This document shows positions 45,957 to 56,854 of a DNA stretch of 64,000 nucleotides, piece after piece. The position numbers and the translations under genes are program-made. The stretch is from assembly GCA_035438985.1 (NCBI GenBank), contig DAORJK010000001.1:496001-560000 (forward strand), read 5' to 3'. How positions within the stretch are numbered: position 1 is the stretch's first letter; every line of letters begins with the position of its first letter. This DNA comes from UBA4408 sp002389785. GTDB lineage: Bacteria > Bacteroidota > Bacteroidia > UBA4408. The notes beneath the pieces were generated by a model, which was not told where the DNA came from, did not search any database, and was given only the letters and a program-made list of their open reading frames with translations.

Positions 45957-48900
45957 ATGTTGCGTTTTTCAATTGTGCAAAATTTTACCCCAATTATGTA
46001 TTTATCCATCCGTAATCACACTATTCATCTATTTGTTGTATTAGTAACAACAATTGCTTTTAGTGCTCAAGCTCAAAAAAATTCAGGTACCCCTTTTGTT
46101 CAAAAACAAAATTCTTTTTCCCATTCATCCTATTTAGGATACTCAAATTTGGAAAGTACAAAGCCTTCTGAAAAAAAATTACTTGCTGCTAACTTTATTT
46201 CTAAACCTGATATTTCAACTGCCCCATCGGCTGTTGATGATGCTTATTCAGTAGATGAAGATAATATTTTCACAAGTACGATTCCATCTACTGGATTGCT
46301 TGCAAATGACACAGATTTAGATGGCGATAATTTGAGCGTTTCACTGGTCCCAACTATCGCTCCACAACATGGCTTACTTGTGTTAAATGCCGATGGTACA
46401 TTTTCATATACTCCCGTTAGTGATTATAATGGTACTGATTCATTTGTATATGAAGTATGCGACGATGCAGCAATTCAAGAATGTTCAACAGCGAATGTAA
46501 CAATTACAATAAATTCAGTAAACGATAATCCGGTTGCAGTTAACGATGCTGCTGTTCCGGATCCTATTGAAGATACACCCTATTCCGGATTCGGCCTTTT
46601 ACTAAACGATTCGGACGTTGATGCAGGTGATTTGCTTTCGGTGTCAACTACAGCAGTGTCAGGTCCCTTGCACGGAACTTTAGTTTTAAATTCAGACGGC
46701 TCTTACACCTATAGCCCTGCTTTAAATTATAGTGGCAACGATTCTTTTACATACGAAGTTTGCGACAATGGATTGCCTATTGCCTGTGCCCAAGCTTTAG
46801 TTTCGCTCAACATACAACCGGTTAACGATGCGCCACAAGCGCTTGCCGATGCCTATTCTACTGCTGAAGATCAAACTTTGAATGCTGCATCAGTACTGGT
46901 CAATGATTCAGATCCTGAAAATGATTTGCTTTCTGTTTCGGTAGTGCCACTTTCAAACGTCACTCATGGTTCACTTCTTTTAAACTCTAATGGCACGTTT
47001 AGTTATACCCCTGCGGCTAATTACAATGGTAGTGATAGTTTTGAATACGAAGTGTGTGATAACGGAACTCCTGTAATGTGCAGCAGTGCTTTAGTAACAT
47101 TAACAGTTAACCCTAGCAATGATGCTCCTGCTGCAGTTGATGATGCGGTAATTACCAATGAAGATGTGGTATTGAATGGAACTTCCTTACTTGCAAACGA
47201 CAGCGACCTCGATGGGCATGCATTAACGATAAATACTACACCGCTAGTGAATCCTATTCATGGAAATGTGCTAATCAATATTGATGGAACTTATACATAT
47301 ACACCATCAGCAAACTATTTCGGCAACGATAGTTTTACCTATCAAATTTGCGATAATGGGGTTCCTGTGCTTTGTAGTTCCGCTTTGGTAACTGTCACCA
47401 TTAATCCTGTAAATGATGCTCCTGTTGCAGTAGCCGACATCGCTAGTACTGATGAAGATGTTGTTTTAAACGGAACTACTTTATTGGCGAACGATAGCGA
47501 TCCTGAAGGAAACTTACTTACCGTCACCACATCACCAATAACGGCACCATTGCACGGTAATTTGATTTTAAACTCCAACGGAACTTATTCCTACACTCCT
47601 TTTGCAAATTATTCCGGAAGCGACTCATTTGTATATGAAGTTTGTGACAATGGTTCTCCGATACAATGCGCTACTGCAAGTGTTTCGATCACTGTTAATG
47701 CAATAGCTGATAATCCTATAGCAACAAACGATAATTATTCAACCAATGAAGATGTATTGCTTAATGGAACTAGTGTATTAGTAAACGATAGCGATGGGGA
47801 TGGTGATTTATTAAGCGTAAACACAACACCCATAACCAATGTTACAAATGGCTTATTGGTATTAAATTCAGATGGTACTTTTATTTATATTCCGGGAGCT
47901 AACTTCAGCGGTAGTGATAGCTTTGTTTACGAAGTGTGTGATGGAGCTTTCAATTGCACAACGGGTACAGCTGTAATTACGATTATTGCAGTGAACGATG
48001 CGCCCATTGCCCAAAACGATGTTGCAATAGTTGCTGAAGACGCAGTATTAAATGGTAGTTCATTACTTTCTAACGACAGTGATCCAGAATCCAATTTGTT
48101 AAGTATCTCAACTACTCCTTTACTTGCACCGTTGCATGGAAGTTTGCTTATCAACCCAAATGGAACATATAGTTATACGCCGGTTTCTAATTACAATGGC
48201 CCAGATAGCTTTGTCTATCAAGTGTGTGATAATGGATCTCCATCTGCTTGCGCTAGTGCTACTGTTTCCATTACAGTAAATTCTGTAAACGACGCTCCCA
48301 CTGCAATTGCCGACAATGTAATCACCAATGAAGATGTGGTTCTAAACGGAGCTTCACTTCTTTTGAACGACTCAGATGTCGATGGAAATACCATCAGTAT
48401 TAGTACAACACCGGTGAGTGCTCCATCTTTTGGAACACTCACCATTAACTCCAACGGAACTTTTCAATATACTCCAAACTCAAATTTCAATGGTACCGAC
48501 AGCTTTATTTATCGAATATGCGATAATGGAACTCCTTCTCAATGTGCTACTGCACTAGTTACTATTGCAATAAATTCAGTAAACGACAGCCCGATGGCTC
48601 TTCCAGATGCAGCATCAACTGCCGAAGACAATGTGTTAATAGGCACTTCGTTATTGACAAACGATAGTGATCCTGATGGAAATGCATTAACACTTTCAAC
48701 CTTACCGCTTGTAAATCCAACCCATGGCTTGCTAACGTTAAACGCTAGTGGAACATATGTATATACACCTACTTTAAACTATTCGGGCACCGATAGTTTT
48801 GTGTATGAGGTTTGCGACAATGCAGCACCTGCTGCATGCTCATCAGCACTTGTAACCATCACGATTACTCCGGTAAATGATGCCCCTTCACTTGTAAATG

Positions 48901-51900
48901 ATACTTATACTACTGCTGAGGATACCCCATTAAATGGCACATCCATACTTAATAACGACAGCGATTTAGATGGGAATAATTTAGTATTAAATACTACTCC
49001 GGTTACTGCTCCTGCGCATGGACAGCTCACTTTAAATTCCAATGGTACTTTTACCTATGTACCGGATGTAAACTATTTTGGAAGTGACACTTTTGTTTAT
49101 AGTGTATGCGATGACGGAAGCCCTTCTCTTTGTTCAACTGCGAGTGTTACACTAAACATTACCGCCTCAAACGACGCACCAATTGCCGTTAATGGAAACT
49201 ATTCAACTTCCGAAGATGTTTCGTTAAATGGTTCATCTGTTTTAACAAACGATAGCGACCCGGATGGCGACTTGTTAATTATCAATACCACTCCTATTGT
49301 TAATGTAAGCAGTGGAAATCTTACTCTGAATTCGAATGGTACATTTACTTACATTCCTGCATTAAATTTTAATGGAACTGTAAGTTTTACCTATGAAGTA
49401 TGCGACAATGCAATTCCTTCACTTTGCGCCACTGCCGTTACCACCATTGATGTTCTTTCTGTAAACGATGCACCTACTGCCCTGACAGATTTTTACGCTA
49501 TAAACGAAGACACACCTCTCAACGGAAGTAGTGTTTTGACAAATGATTTTGATGTAGAACTAAATACCATTAGCCTTAATACAACTCCTATAGTTGCTCC
49601 ACTTCATGGACTATTATTGCTCAATAGCAATGGAACTTTTACATATACCCCTTTCCCAAATTATAATGGCCCGGATAGTTTTACCTATGAAATATGCGAC
49701 AATGGAACTCCATCACTTTGTGCCACAGCTGTTGCAAACATTACTATTAATGCCATTAACGACAATCCTATTGCGCTTAATGACAATGGCTCTACGCTCG
49801 AAAATATTACCCTAAATGGTACCACTGTATTAGCCAACGATTCAGACCCTGAAAATGGTACACTAACTGTTTCTACAACACCCATAAGTAATGTAAGCAA
49901 TGGTATACTCGTTTTAAATGCCAACGGAACTTATACCTATACCCCTAATTTAAACTACAACGGCTTCGACACTTTCGTCTACCAAGTGTGTGATAATGGA
50001 ACACCTGTTGCCTGCGCAACTGCAACAGTCACCATTTCTATAGGATCTGTTAATCAATTTCCGGTAGCAACAAATGATGCAATTAGTATGAATGAAGACA
50101 CTCCTAATAGCAGCAATGTATTGAATAATGACAGCGACCCAGACTTAGATATTCTTACCGTAACAGCGGTTACTAATTTTCCTACTGCACATGGAAAAAT
50201 TACCTTGGCCTCTAATGGTGCATACACTTATACTCCCAATTTAAATTATAACGGACCCGATAGTTATGTGTATCAGGTTTGCGACAATGGCAATCCATCT
50301 TTATGTTCCAATGCAACCATCAACATTAATGTACTTCCAATAAATGATGCTCCGGTGGCAATAAACGACAATGTTATAACACCCGAAGACGTTGTTTTAA
50401 ATGGTAGTTCCTTACTTATTAATGATTCTGATATTGATGGGAATCCATTAACTTTAAATACAACTCCTTTGGTTTCACCGGCGCATGGATCTTTGTTACT
50501 AAATTCAAACGGAACTTATACTTATACACCGGCTCTAAATTATGTTGGTGGTGATCTATTTGTTTATGAAGTGTGTGATAATGGAACTCCTGCTCTCTGC
50601 AGCAATGCAGTTGTGTTAATCACGATTAGTGCGGTAAATGACTCCCCTACTGCTACTAGTGATTCATACACAACAAATGAAGACAATGTGTTATTTGGGT
50701 CCAGCGTTTTGGCAAATGATTTTGATCAAGATGGAAATTCACTGTCAGTTACCGGCGTTGCGATCACCCCACCACTTCATGGCAATTTGGTTTTAAATGC
50801 GAATGGAACTTTTATTTATACTCCCTTTCTAAACTATAATGGTACCGATAGTTTTGTGTATGAGGTATGCGACAATGCTGTACCTTCTCTTTGTGCTAGT
50901 GCTATCGTTAATCTTACTATTACGCCAATTAATGATGCTCCAATAGCAGTAGCAGATGTTGCTACTACTTCTGAAGACACACCATTATCAGGTGCATCTG
51001 TTTTAGCGAATGATACTGATGCCGATGGTAATCCGATTACCATAAACACTACACCCGCAGTTTTACCCTTACATGGTACTGTAACGATTAACAGCAATGG
51101 AACCTATTTGTATACGCCTAATGCAAACTATAGCGGGTCTGATAGCTTTACTTACCAAGTTTGCGACAATGGAATTCCCGTTCTATGTGCCACGGCAATT
51201 GTATCGCTTACGGTGAGTGCGGTTAATGATCCTCCGCTGGCAATAAACGATTTTGCAGTCACTAATGAAGATACACCATTAAATGGAACCACAGTATTAT
51301 CAAACGATACTGACCCTGATGGTAATCCACTGATTGTTAGCATTAATCCTACGGTTATGCCAAGTAACGGGGTTTTGGTGTTAAATTCGAATGGCACTTA
51401 CACCTATACTCCCAATTTAAATTATAACGGAACCGATAATTTTACTTATCAGGTATGCGATAATGGTAGTCCGGCTTTGTGTTCTACAGGCCAAGTATCA
51501 ATTACTATAAATGCGGTAAATGATGCTCCACAGCCTGTAGCCGATGTCTTCACTGTTGCAGAAGATGTTATATTAAACGGTAGCAACCTATTGAATAACG
51601 ATACTGACCCCGAAGCAAACTTGTTGGTAATTACAACGGTTCCAGTTAGCAATCCTTTGCATGGTTCTTTAACGATAAATGCCAATGGAACATTTGTATA
51701 CACACCTACAGCAAATTACAATGGCCCCGATTCATTTGTTTATCAAACTTGCGATGCAGGAATTCCGGTTGCTTGTGCTACGGGGGTTGTAAATATAACT
51801 GTAACTCCAATAAACGATGCACCAATTGCACAAGATGATAATGCTTCAACACTTGAAAATAGTACGCTTAATGGAATTGGATTATTAACCAATGATTCCG

Positions 51901-54900
51901 ATCCGGATGGTAATCCTTTAAGTATTTTAACAACCCCTCTGGTTGCACCATTGAATGGTAGTTTAGTTTTAAATTCAAATGGAACTTATACCTATACTCC
52001 TATCATTGGATATTCAGGATTTGACAGTTTTACCTATCGTGTTTGCGATAACGGAATTCCTGCTTTGTGTGATGATGCAGTGGTGACAATTGGAATTGGT
52101 GCAGTTAACCATGCCCCGCAAGCATTGAACGATGCTTTTTCTACCAACGAAAACATAGCGCTAAATGCTACAGTAGCATCAAACGATAGTGATCCGGATG
52201 CTAACAATTTATCGTATTCTGGAACAATTGTAATTCAGCCCGGAAATGGAATCGTAGTAATGAATACCAATGGTTCTTTTACTTATACTCCCAATTCAGG
52301 ATTTTCAGGAAACGATGGATTTACCTATCAGGTGTGTGACGATGGTGTCCCTTCTTTATGTGCAACTGCAACAGTATCAATTACGGTACTTCCGGTAAAT
52401 GATGCACCTATTGCGAATGCTGATGCAGTTACCATTAATGAAGACAATACTATTTCCACATACAATTTACTTAATAATGATACTGACGTTGATGGAACTT
52501 CACTTGTAATAAGTACCATCCCTGTGCAAACAACCCAACATGGTACATTGACAATTAATTCAAATGGAACTTTTTCCTTTATACCAGATTTAAATTATTC
52601 CGGAACCGATATTTTTATTTATCAGGTGTGCGACAATGGAACTCCGGCCCTCTGTGATACAGCTACTGTGACCATCACGGTAACAGCTGTAAATGATGCT
52701 CCTAGCGCTATTAATGATTCGTTTGTAACTACAATGAATAGCGTTATTAATGGAAATTTAATAAGCAATGACAGTGATGTGGATGGACCTTTACTCAATA
52801 CTTCGATACTTGCATCCGTAACAAACGGAAATGTTGTACTTAATCCAAATGGCGCTTTTACTTATACTCCAACTAACGGTTTTATAGGAATTGACTCACT
52901 GCGTTATATACTATGTGATGGTGCCAGTGCTGCTTTATGCGACACTGCAACTGCATACTTTACCATTAATCCAATTCCTAATAGCTCTCCTATTGCGAAT
53001 GCCGATAATTACACACTTACCGAAGATGCAGTGTTAACTTCACCTTTTTCTGTATTGGCTAACGATACCGACCCTGATGGGAATAATATAAGTATACTTA
53101 TTTCTTCGCTTATTCTGCCTAACAATGGAATCTTGAATTTCAATGCTAATGGTACTTTTACCTACACACCTAATTCTAATTTTAACGGTACCGATAGTTT
53201 TGAATATACACTTTGCGACGATGGTACACCAACATTGTGTGATACTGCAATCGTTATTTTGCAAGTTACATCTGTAAATGACCATCCAATCGCTACCATT
53301 GATACCGCACAAACACTCATTAATACTATTGTTTCAGGAAATGTACTAAGCAACGATTCAGATGATGATGGTCCCCTGCAATTAATAACCCAATTAACTT
53401 TTCCATCAAATGGTTCCATAGTTCTTAACACGAATGGAAGCTTTAGCTATACTCCTAACAATGGGTTTACCGGTTCTGATACCGTTTTCTACAGCCTCTG
53501 TGATAATGGAATTCCAAACTTATGTGCAAGCTCTTATTTGGTAATTCATGTGAATCCCCTACCTCCTAACCAAGCTCCGGTAGCAAATCCTGATTTGGTA
53601 ATTACTTCAGAGGACACTCAGGTAACTGGGAGTATAGCCTCAAATGACTCGGATCCTGAAATGAGTACCCTTATTTACACTGCATTTAACGGTAGCACTA
53701 ATCACGGAACAATAGCGATAAGTACTTCCGGTAATTTTATTTACGTGCCTGCTGCAGATTATTTTGGAACCGATAGCTTTATTTATACTGTATGTGATAC
53801 TGTTACACCTCCCTTGTGTGATACAGCACTTATTACCTTTACCATCACAGCCGTAAATGATGCACCAATTGCGCAAAACGATTCTGCTTCTATTTTACAA
53901 GGAACCTCAGCTTCTGGAAATGTACTTTCCAACGATTTCGATGTGGAAGCTGCTTCGCTTGCATCCCAGATACTGGTTTTACCAATTAACGGGATTGCAT
54001 CTTTAAATGCAAATGGTGCTTACACCTATACCCCCAATGCAAATTTTATTGGTACCGATGTATTTTCATACGTAGTTTGCGATGGTGGAACTCCTAATAA
54101 TTGTGACACGGCATTAGTAGTAGTTACTGTTTCTGCACCACCTTGTGCCGGATATATTGCGAATACTGACCAAGTTGTTACTAACGAAGATGTGCAAGCT
54201 GTAACTGCTGTTTTAACGAATGACAATGTTATTGCATCAAATGTAATTCTAACAATTGCTACAAATCCGGTTAACGGAAGTGTGAATATTAATGCAAACA
54301 ATACCATTACTTATACTCCGGGGTTAAATTTCAATGGAACCGATTCATACATCTATACGGTTGGGCGATCAACCGGTGGTCCAAGTGTTTGCGATACAGC
54401 ACTGGTTCAAATTAGTATTTTGCCGATTAATGATGCACCCCTTGCAGTTAACGATGCATTCACTACAAGCCCCGGGAATGCAGTAAATGGTAATGTTCAA
54501 CAAAATGATTCAGATGTAGATGATCTAATACTTAATTCTGCAGTTGTACAACCAGCCTCAAATGGAATTGTTAACTTGAATTCAAACGGAATATTTACCT
54601 ATACACCCAACCCTGGATTTATTGGAGTTGATACATTTACCTATTCACTTTGTGATGGCGCCACACCAACGCTTTGTGATACTGCAGTTGTAACCATCAC
54701 AGTAAGTGGAAATTTATGTGCAGGGTTTAAAGCATACAGTGACACAGCGTCAATGCTTGAAGATAATTCAGTTACAATTTCTGTTTTGTCTAACGATACG
54801 GTGATACTTTCAAAATTAGGTATGGCACTTACCACTAATCCGCAACATGGTATAGTGACCTTAACTTCTAATCAAAGCTTTACCTACGTACCTGCTGCAA

Positions 54901-55865
54901 ATTATCATGGCCCCGATTTCTTTATTTACAGTGTAACTGACTCTACTTTGCCGGGTTCATTTATTTGTGATACCGCCATTGTTCAATTAAATGTAATTTC
55001 TGTAAATGATGCTCCTGTTGCGTTACACGATTTGTATACGATGAGTGAAGGACAGCTATTAAGCGATACTGTTGTAATAAACGATGCTGATATTGATACA
55101 GACACACTTAATGTTTCGGTTGTGATTCAACCAGCTCATGGTACCTTGCAATTAAATACTAATGGCACATTTACCTACCAGCCGAATGCATTCTATTTCG
55201 GATTCGATTCATTTGTGTATAACCTCTGCGAAAGCAATCAATCTGCACCACTCTGCGATACAGCTTTGGTGAGAATTTTTATCAGCAAAATAAATAAAGC
55301 TCCGCAAGCATATAATGATACTGCTACCATGAATCAAGGGGAAGTTCTCTCCAGAAATTTGTTAGTAAATGATATCGATCCGGATAACAACGACTTATTA
55401 TCAACTAATATTGGCAGCATTTTACCTGCTCATGGTGCGCTGTCTATTCAAACAGATGGAACCTACCTGTACACTCCCGATGAATTATATTTTGGATTAG
55501 ACTCTTTTTCTTATTCGGTATGCGATGACAATTTAAACAATAAACTATGCGATGAAGGAATGGTAATTATTACCATTCTCGAAACTCCCTTTACTATTCC
55601 GGATGCTTTTTCTCCGGATGGTGATAACATTAATGACTTTTTTGTGATAAAAAGAATTCAAGCATTCCCAAATTGTGAGTTAAAAGTATTTAATCGCTGG
55701 GGGCATTTAGTTTATAGTAAAAAAGGCTATGACAACAGTTGGAATGGAAAAGCCAATATTGGCAATGAAGGTGAAGGACTACCATCAGGTTCTTACTACT
55801 ACACACTAATTTTTAATGATGGTGCTACTGAAACCAAGCAAGGTTATGTAGTACTAAGAAAATAG
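45957..55865 (+). CDS. Giant T9SS type B adhesin with 32 cadherin/Ig-like repeats
   Basis: This is a 3302-residue surface protein. The signal peptide ends AQA before Gln near residue 40. ATG 45996 would give a tidier 27-residue signal, so the start is uncertain by 13 residues. Residues 89-3209 are 32 repeats of about 97 residues of the Big_9/cadherin-like type, with NDSDPDGNxL (likely calcium-binding), HGxLxLNSNGTFTYTPxxNYNGxDSFxYxVCDNGxPxxC and VxVNDAP linkers. The last 93 residues are a gliding-motility-associated type B sorting domain (FTIPDAFSPDGDNINDFF ... VFNRWGHLVYSK ... LPSGSYYYTLIFND). This is SprB-like architecture. The SprF gene 27 bases downstream is probably its outer-membrane partner. 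Adhesion or gliding is inferred. Confidence 0.9.
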   Translation: MLRFSIVQNFTPIMYLSIRNHTIHLFVVLVTTIAFSAQAQKNSGTPFVQKQNSFSHSSYLGYSNLESTKPSEKKLLAANFISKPDISTAPSAVDDAYSVDEDNIFTSTIPSTGLLANDTDLDGDNLSVSLVPTIAPQHGLLVLNADGTFSYTPVSDYNGTDSFVYEVCDDAAIQECSTANVTITINSVNDNPVAVNDAAVPDPIEDTPYSGFGLLLNDSDVDAGDLLSVSTTAVSGPLHGTLVLNSDGSYTYSPALNYSGNDSFTYEVCDNGLPIACAQALVSLNIQPVNDAPQALADAYSTAEDQTLNAASVLVNDSDPENDLLSVSVVPLSNVTHGSLLLNSNGTFSYTPAANYNGSDSFEYEVCDNGTPVMCSSALVTLTVNPSNDAPAAVDDAVITNEDVVLNGTSLLANDSDLDGHALTINTTPLVNPIHGNVLINIDGTYTYTPSANYFGNDSFTYQICDNGVPVLCSSALVTVTINPVNDAPVAVADIASTDEDVVLNGTTLLANDSDPEGNLLTVTTSPITAPLHGNLILNSNGTYSYTPFANYSGSDSFVYEVCDNGSPIQCATASVSITVNAIADNPIATNDNYSTNEDVLLNGTSVLVNDSDGDGDLLSVNTTPITNVTNGLLVLNSDGTFIYIPGANFSGSDSFVYEVCDGAFNCTTGTAVITIIAVNDAPIAQNDVAIVAEDAVLNGSSLLSNDSDPESNLLSISTTPLLAPLHGSLLINPNGTYSYTPVSNYNGPDSFVYQVCDNGSPSACASATVSITVNSVNDAPTAIADNVITNEDVVLNGASLLLNDSDVDGNTISISTTPVSAPSFGTLTINSNGTFQYTPNSNFNGTDSFIYRICDNGTPSQCATALVTIAINSVNDSPMALPDAASTAEDNVLIGTSLLTNDSDPDGNALTLSTLPLVNPTHGLLTLNASGTYVYTPTLNYSGTDSFVYEVCDNAAPAACSSALVTITITPVNDAPSLVNDTYTTAEDTPLNGTSILNNDSDLDGNNLVLNTTPVTAPAHGQLTLNSNGTFTYVPDVNYFGSDTFVYSVCDDGSPSLCSTASVTLNITASNDAPIAVNGNYSTSEDVSLNGSSVLTNDSDPDGDLLIINTTPIVNVSSGNLTLNSNGTFTYIPALNFNGTVSFTYEVCDNAIPSLCATAVTTIDVLSVNDAPTALTDFYAINEDTPLNGSSVLTNDFDVELNTISLNTTPIVAPLHGLLLLNSNGTFTYTPFPNYNGPDSFTYEICDNGTPSLCATAVANITINAINDNPIALNDNGSTLENITLNGTTVLANDSDPENGTLTVSTTPISNVSNGILVLNANGTYTYTPNLNYNGFDTFVYQVCDNGTPVACATATVTISIGSVNQFPVATNDAISMNEDTPNSSNVLNNDSDPDLDILTVTAVTNFPTAHGKITLASNGAYTYTPNLNYNGPDSYVYQVCDNGNPSLCSNATININVLPINDAPVAINDNVITPEDVVLNGSSLLINDSDIDGNPLTLNTTPLVSPAHGSLLLNSNGTYTYTPALNYVGGDLFVYEVCDNGTPALCSNAVVLITISAVNDSPTATSDSYTTNEDNVLFGSSVLANDFDQDGNSLSVTGVAITPPLHGNLVLNANGTFIYTPFLNYNGTDSFVYEVCDNAVPSLCASAIVNLTITPINDAPIAVADVATTSEDTPLSGASVLANDTDADGNPITINTTPAVLPLHGTVTINSNGTYLYTPNANYSGSDSFTYQVCDNGIPVLCATAIVSLTVSAVNDPPLAINDFAVTNEDTPLNGTTVLSNDTDPDGNPLIVSINPTVMPSNGVLVLNSNGTYTYTPNLNYNGTDNFTYQVCDNGSPALCSTGQVSITINAVNDAPQPVADVFTVAEDVILNGSNLLNNDTDPEANLLVITTVPVSNPLHGSLTINANGTFVYTPTANYNGPDSFVYQTCDAGIPVACATGVVNITVTPINDAPIAQDDNASTLENSTLNGIGLLTNDSDPDGNPLSILTTPLVAPLNGSLVLNSNGTYTYTPIIGYSGFDSFTYRVCDNGIPALCDDAVVTIGIGAVNHAPQALNDAFSTNENIALNATVASNDSDPDANNLSYSGTIVIQPGNGIVVMNTNGSFTYTPNSGFSGNDGFTYQVCDDGVPSLCATATVSITVLPVNDAPIANADAVTINEDNTISTYNLLNNDTDVDGTSLVISTIPVQTTQHGTLTINSNGTFSFIPDLNYSGTDIFIYQVCDNGTPALCDTATVTITVTAVNDAPSAINDSFVTTMNSVINGNLISNDSDVDGPLLNTSILASVTNGNVVLNPNGAFTYTPTNGFIGIDSLRYILCDGASAALCDTATAYFTINPIPNSSPIANADNYTLTEDAVLTSPFSVLANDTDPDGNNISILISSLILPNNGILNFNANGTFTYTPNSNFNGTDSFEYTLCDDGTPTLCDTAIVILQVTSVNDHPIATIDTAQTLINTIVSGNVLSNDSDDDGPLQLITQLTFPSNGSIVLNTNGSFSYTPNNGFTGSDTVFYSLCDNGIPNLCASSYLVIHVNPLPPNQAPVANPDLVITSEDTQVTGSIASNDSDPEMSTLIYTAFNGSTNHGTIAISTSGNFIYVPAADYFGTDSFIYTVCDTVTPPLCDTALITFTITAVNDAPIAQNDSASILQGTSASGNVLSNDFDVEAASLASQILVLPINGIASLNANGAYTYTPNANFIGTDVFSYVVCDGGTPNNCDTALVVVTVSAPPCAGYIANTDQVVTNEDVQAVTAVLTNDNVIASNVILTIATNPVNGSVNINANNTITYTPGLNFNGTDSYIYTVGRSTGGPSVCDTALVQISILPINDAPLAVNDAFTTSPGNAVNGNVQQNDSDVDDLILNSAVVQPASNGIVNLNSNGIFTYTPNPGFIGVDTFTYSLCDGATPTLCDTAVVTITVSGNLCAGFKAYSDTASMLEDNSVTISVLSNDTVILSKLGMALTTNPQHGIVTLTSNQSFTYVPAANYHGPDFFIYSVTDSTLPGSFICDTAIVQLNVISVNDAPVALHDLYTMSEGQLLSDTVVINDADIDTDTLNVSVVIQPAHGTLQLNTNGTFTYQPNAFYFGFDSFVYNLCESNQSAPLCDTALVRIFISKINKAPQAYNDTATMNQGEVLSRNLLVNDIDPDNNDLLSTNIGSILPAHGALSIQTDGTYLYTPDELYFGLDSFSYSVCDDNLNNKLCDEGMVIITILETPFTIPDAFSPDGDNINDFFVIKRIQAFPNCELKVFNRWGHLVYSKKGYDNSWNGKANIGNEGEGLPSGSYYYTLIFNDGATETKQGYVVLRK
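46221..55583 (+). repeat. Tandem array of 32 cadherin/Ig-like repeats
   Basis: Thirty-two in-frame units of about 290 bases were counted by their VNDAPxAxxD starts. Units 4-20 are the most uniform. Units 21-32 drift, with CDTA replacing CATA, loss of the LNGTS segment and longer linkers. Nearly all keep a C-x7-C type pair (VCDNGxPxxC); units 28 and 30 lose the first cysteine. Confidence 0.88.
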
Positions 55866-55892
55866 TTTATTGAAAAATTTTATCTGATTCAA

Positions 55893-56837
55893 ATGAAGAA
55901 TACCTTACAAGTCTTAAAAAAAATTCTGCCGCTAGGATTGCTGCTACTAATTTCACAGGTTTCCAAAGCACAATTTCAACCCCAATTTACTCAATACATG
56001 TTTAATGAAGTGATCGTTAATCCTGCATATACCGGTGCACGAGAATGTCTTTCATCAACCTTATTGTATCGAAATCAATGGACTGGAATGGATGGAGCTC
56101 CGGTAACTGAAACCTTTACGATTCATTCGCCAATCGCGAATCAAAAAATGGGAATTGGACTGAGTGTTATAAACGACAAAATAACTGTAATGCGTAACAC
56201 CGGAATTTATGCCAATTATGCTTATCGATTGAAATTAGAAAAAGGCAAACTATCGTTCGGGCTGCAAGTAGGTGCGTTAAATCATTATGAAAAACTTGCC
56301 GATCTTAATCCGGTTGAAGCCAACGATCCACAGTTTGCTGCCAGCACCCCTAAGCTTTTGCTTCCCAATGCAGGCTTTGGAGTCTTTTATTATACAAAGA
56401 AATTCTATGCCGGATTTTCTATACCCAAACTTTTGTTGAATACCGTATCCGCAACTGAAAGTAGAAAAGTAAAAAATACACTCTCGGTGCGCGATTGGAA
56501 TTGGCATATAACCGCCGGTTACCTTGCAGATTTTTCAGAATCAATAAAATTAAAACCATCCATTATTTTCAAAAAAGTGAATGGTGCACCAATGGTAGTT
56601 GATGCAAACTTAAATGCATTGCTCAATGACATTGTTTGGCTTGGTATAGGATATCGAACTGGTGATGCCATTGCCATATTTGCCGGATTACAAATTACCA
56701 AACAAATGCGTTTCGGCTATGCCTTTGATTACACAACTTCTGCGCTTAAAACTTTTAATGGTGGCACACATGAATTAACCCTGGGATTTGATTTCTCTTT
56801 TGATAAAGCAAAAATTGTTACACCTCGTTTTTTTTAA
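55893..56837 (+). CDS. PorP/SprF-family type IX secretion membrane protein
   Basis: The 314-residue protein has a signal peptide ending SKA before Gln and the family start FQPQFTQYMFNEVIVNPAYTGARECLSSTLLYRNQWTGMDGAPVTETFTIHSP. Amphipathic beta strands to the C-terminus (LTLGFDFSFDKAKIVTPRFF) suggest an outer-membrane barrel. In Flavobacterium johnsoniae, SprF is needed for secretion or attachment of the type B adhesin SprB. The position here, 27 bases after a type B adhesin and 17 bases before an OmpA-family gene, argues that it serves the giant adhesin. The gene name sprF is not assigned because several paralogues are usual per genome. Confidence 0.92.
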   Translation: MKNTLQVLKKILPLGLLLLISQVSKAQFQPQFTQYMFNEVIVNPAYTGARECLSSTLLYRNQWTGMDGAPVTETFTIHSPIANQKMGIGLSVINDKITVMRNTGIYANYAYRLKLEKGKLSFGLQVGALNHYEKLADLNPVEANDPQFAASTPKLLLPNAGFGVFYYTKKFYAGFSIPKLLLNTVSATESRKVKNTLSVRDWNWHITAGYLADFSESIKLKPSIIFKKVNGAPMVVDANLNALLNDIVWLGIGYRTGDAIAIFAGLQITKQMRFGYAFDYTTSALKTFNGGTHELTLGFDFSFDKAKIVTPRFF

Positions 56838-56854
56838 TAGCCGTAAAATAGATT

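Noticed and set aside
46221..55583. CRISPR-like or satellite repeat
   Set aside because: Units are about 290 bases, in frame, without spacers, and encode Ig-like domains.
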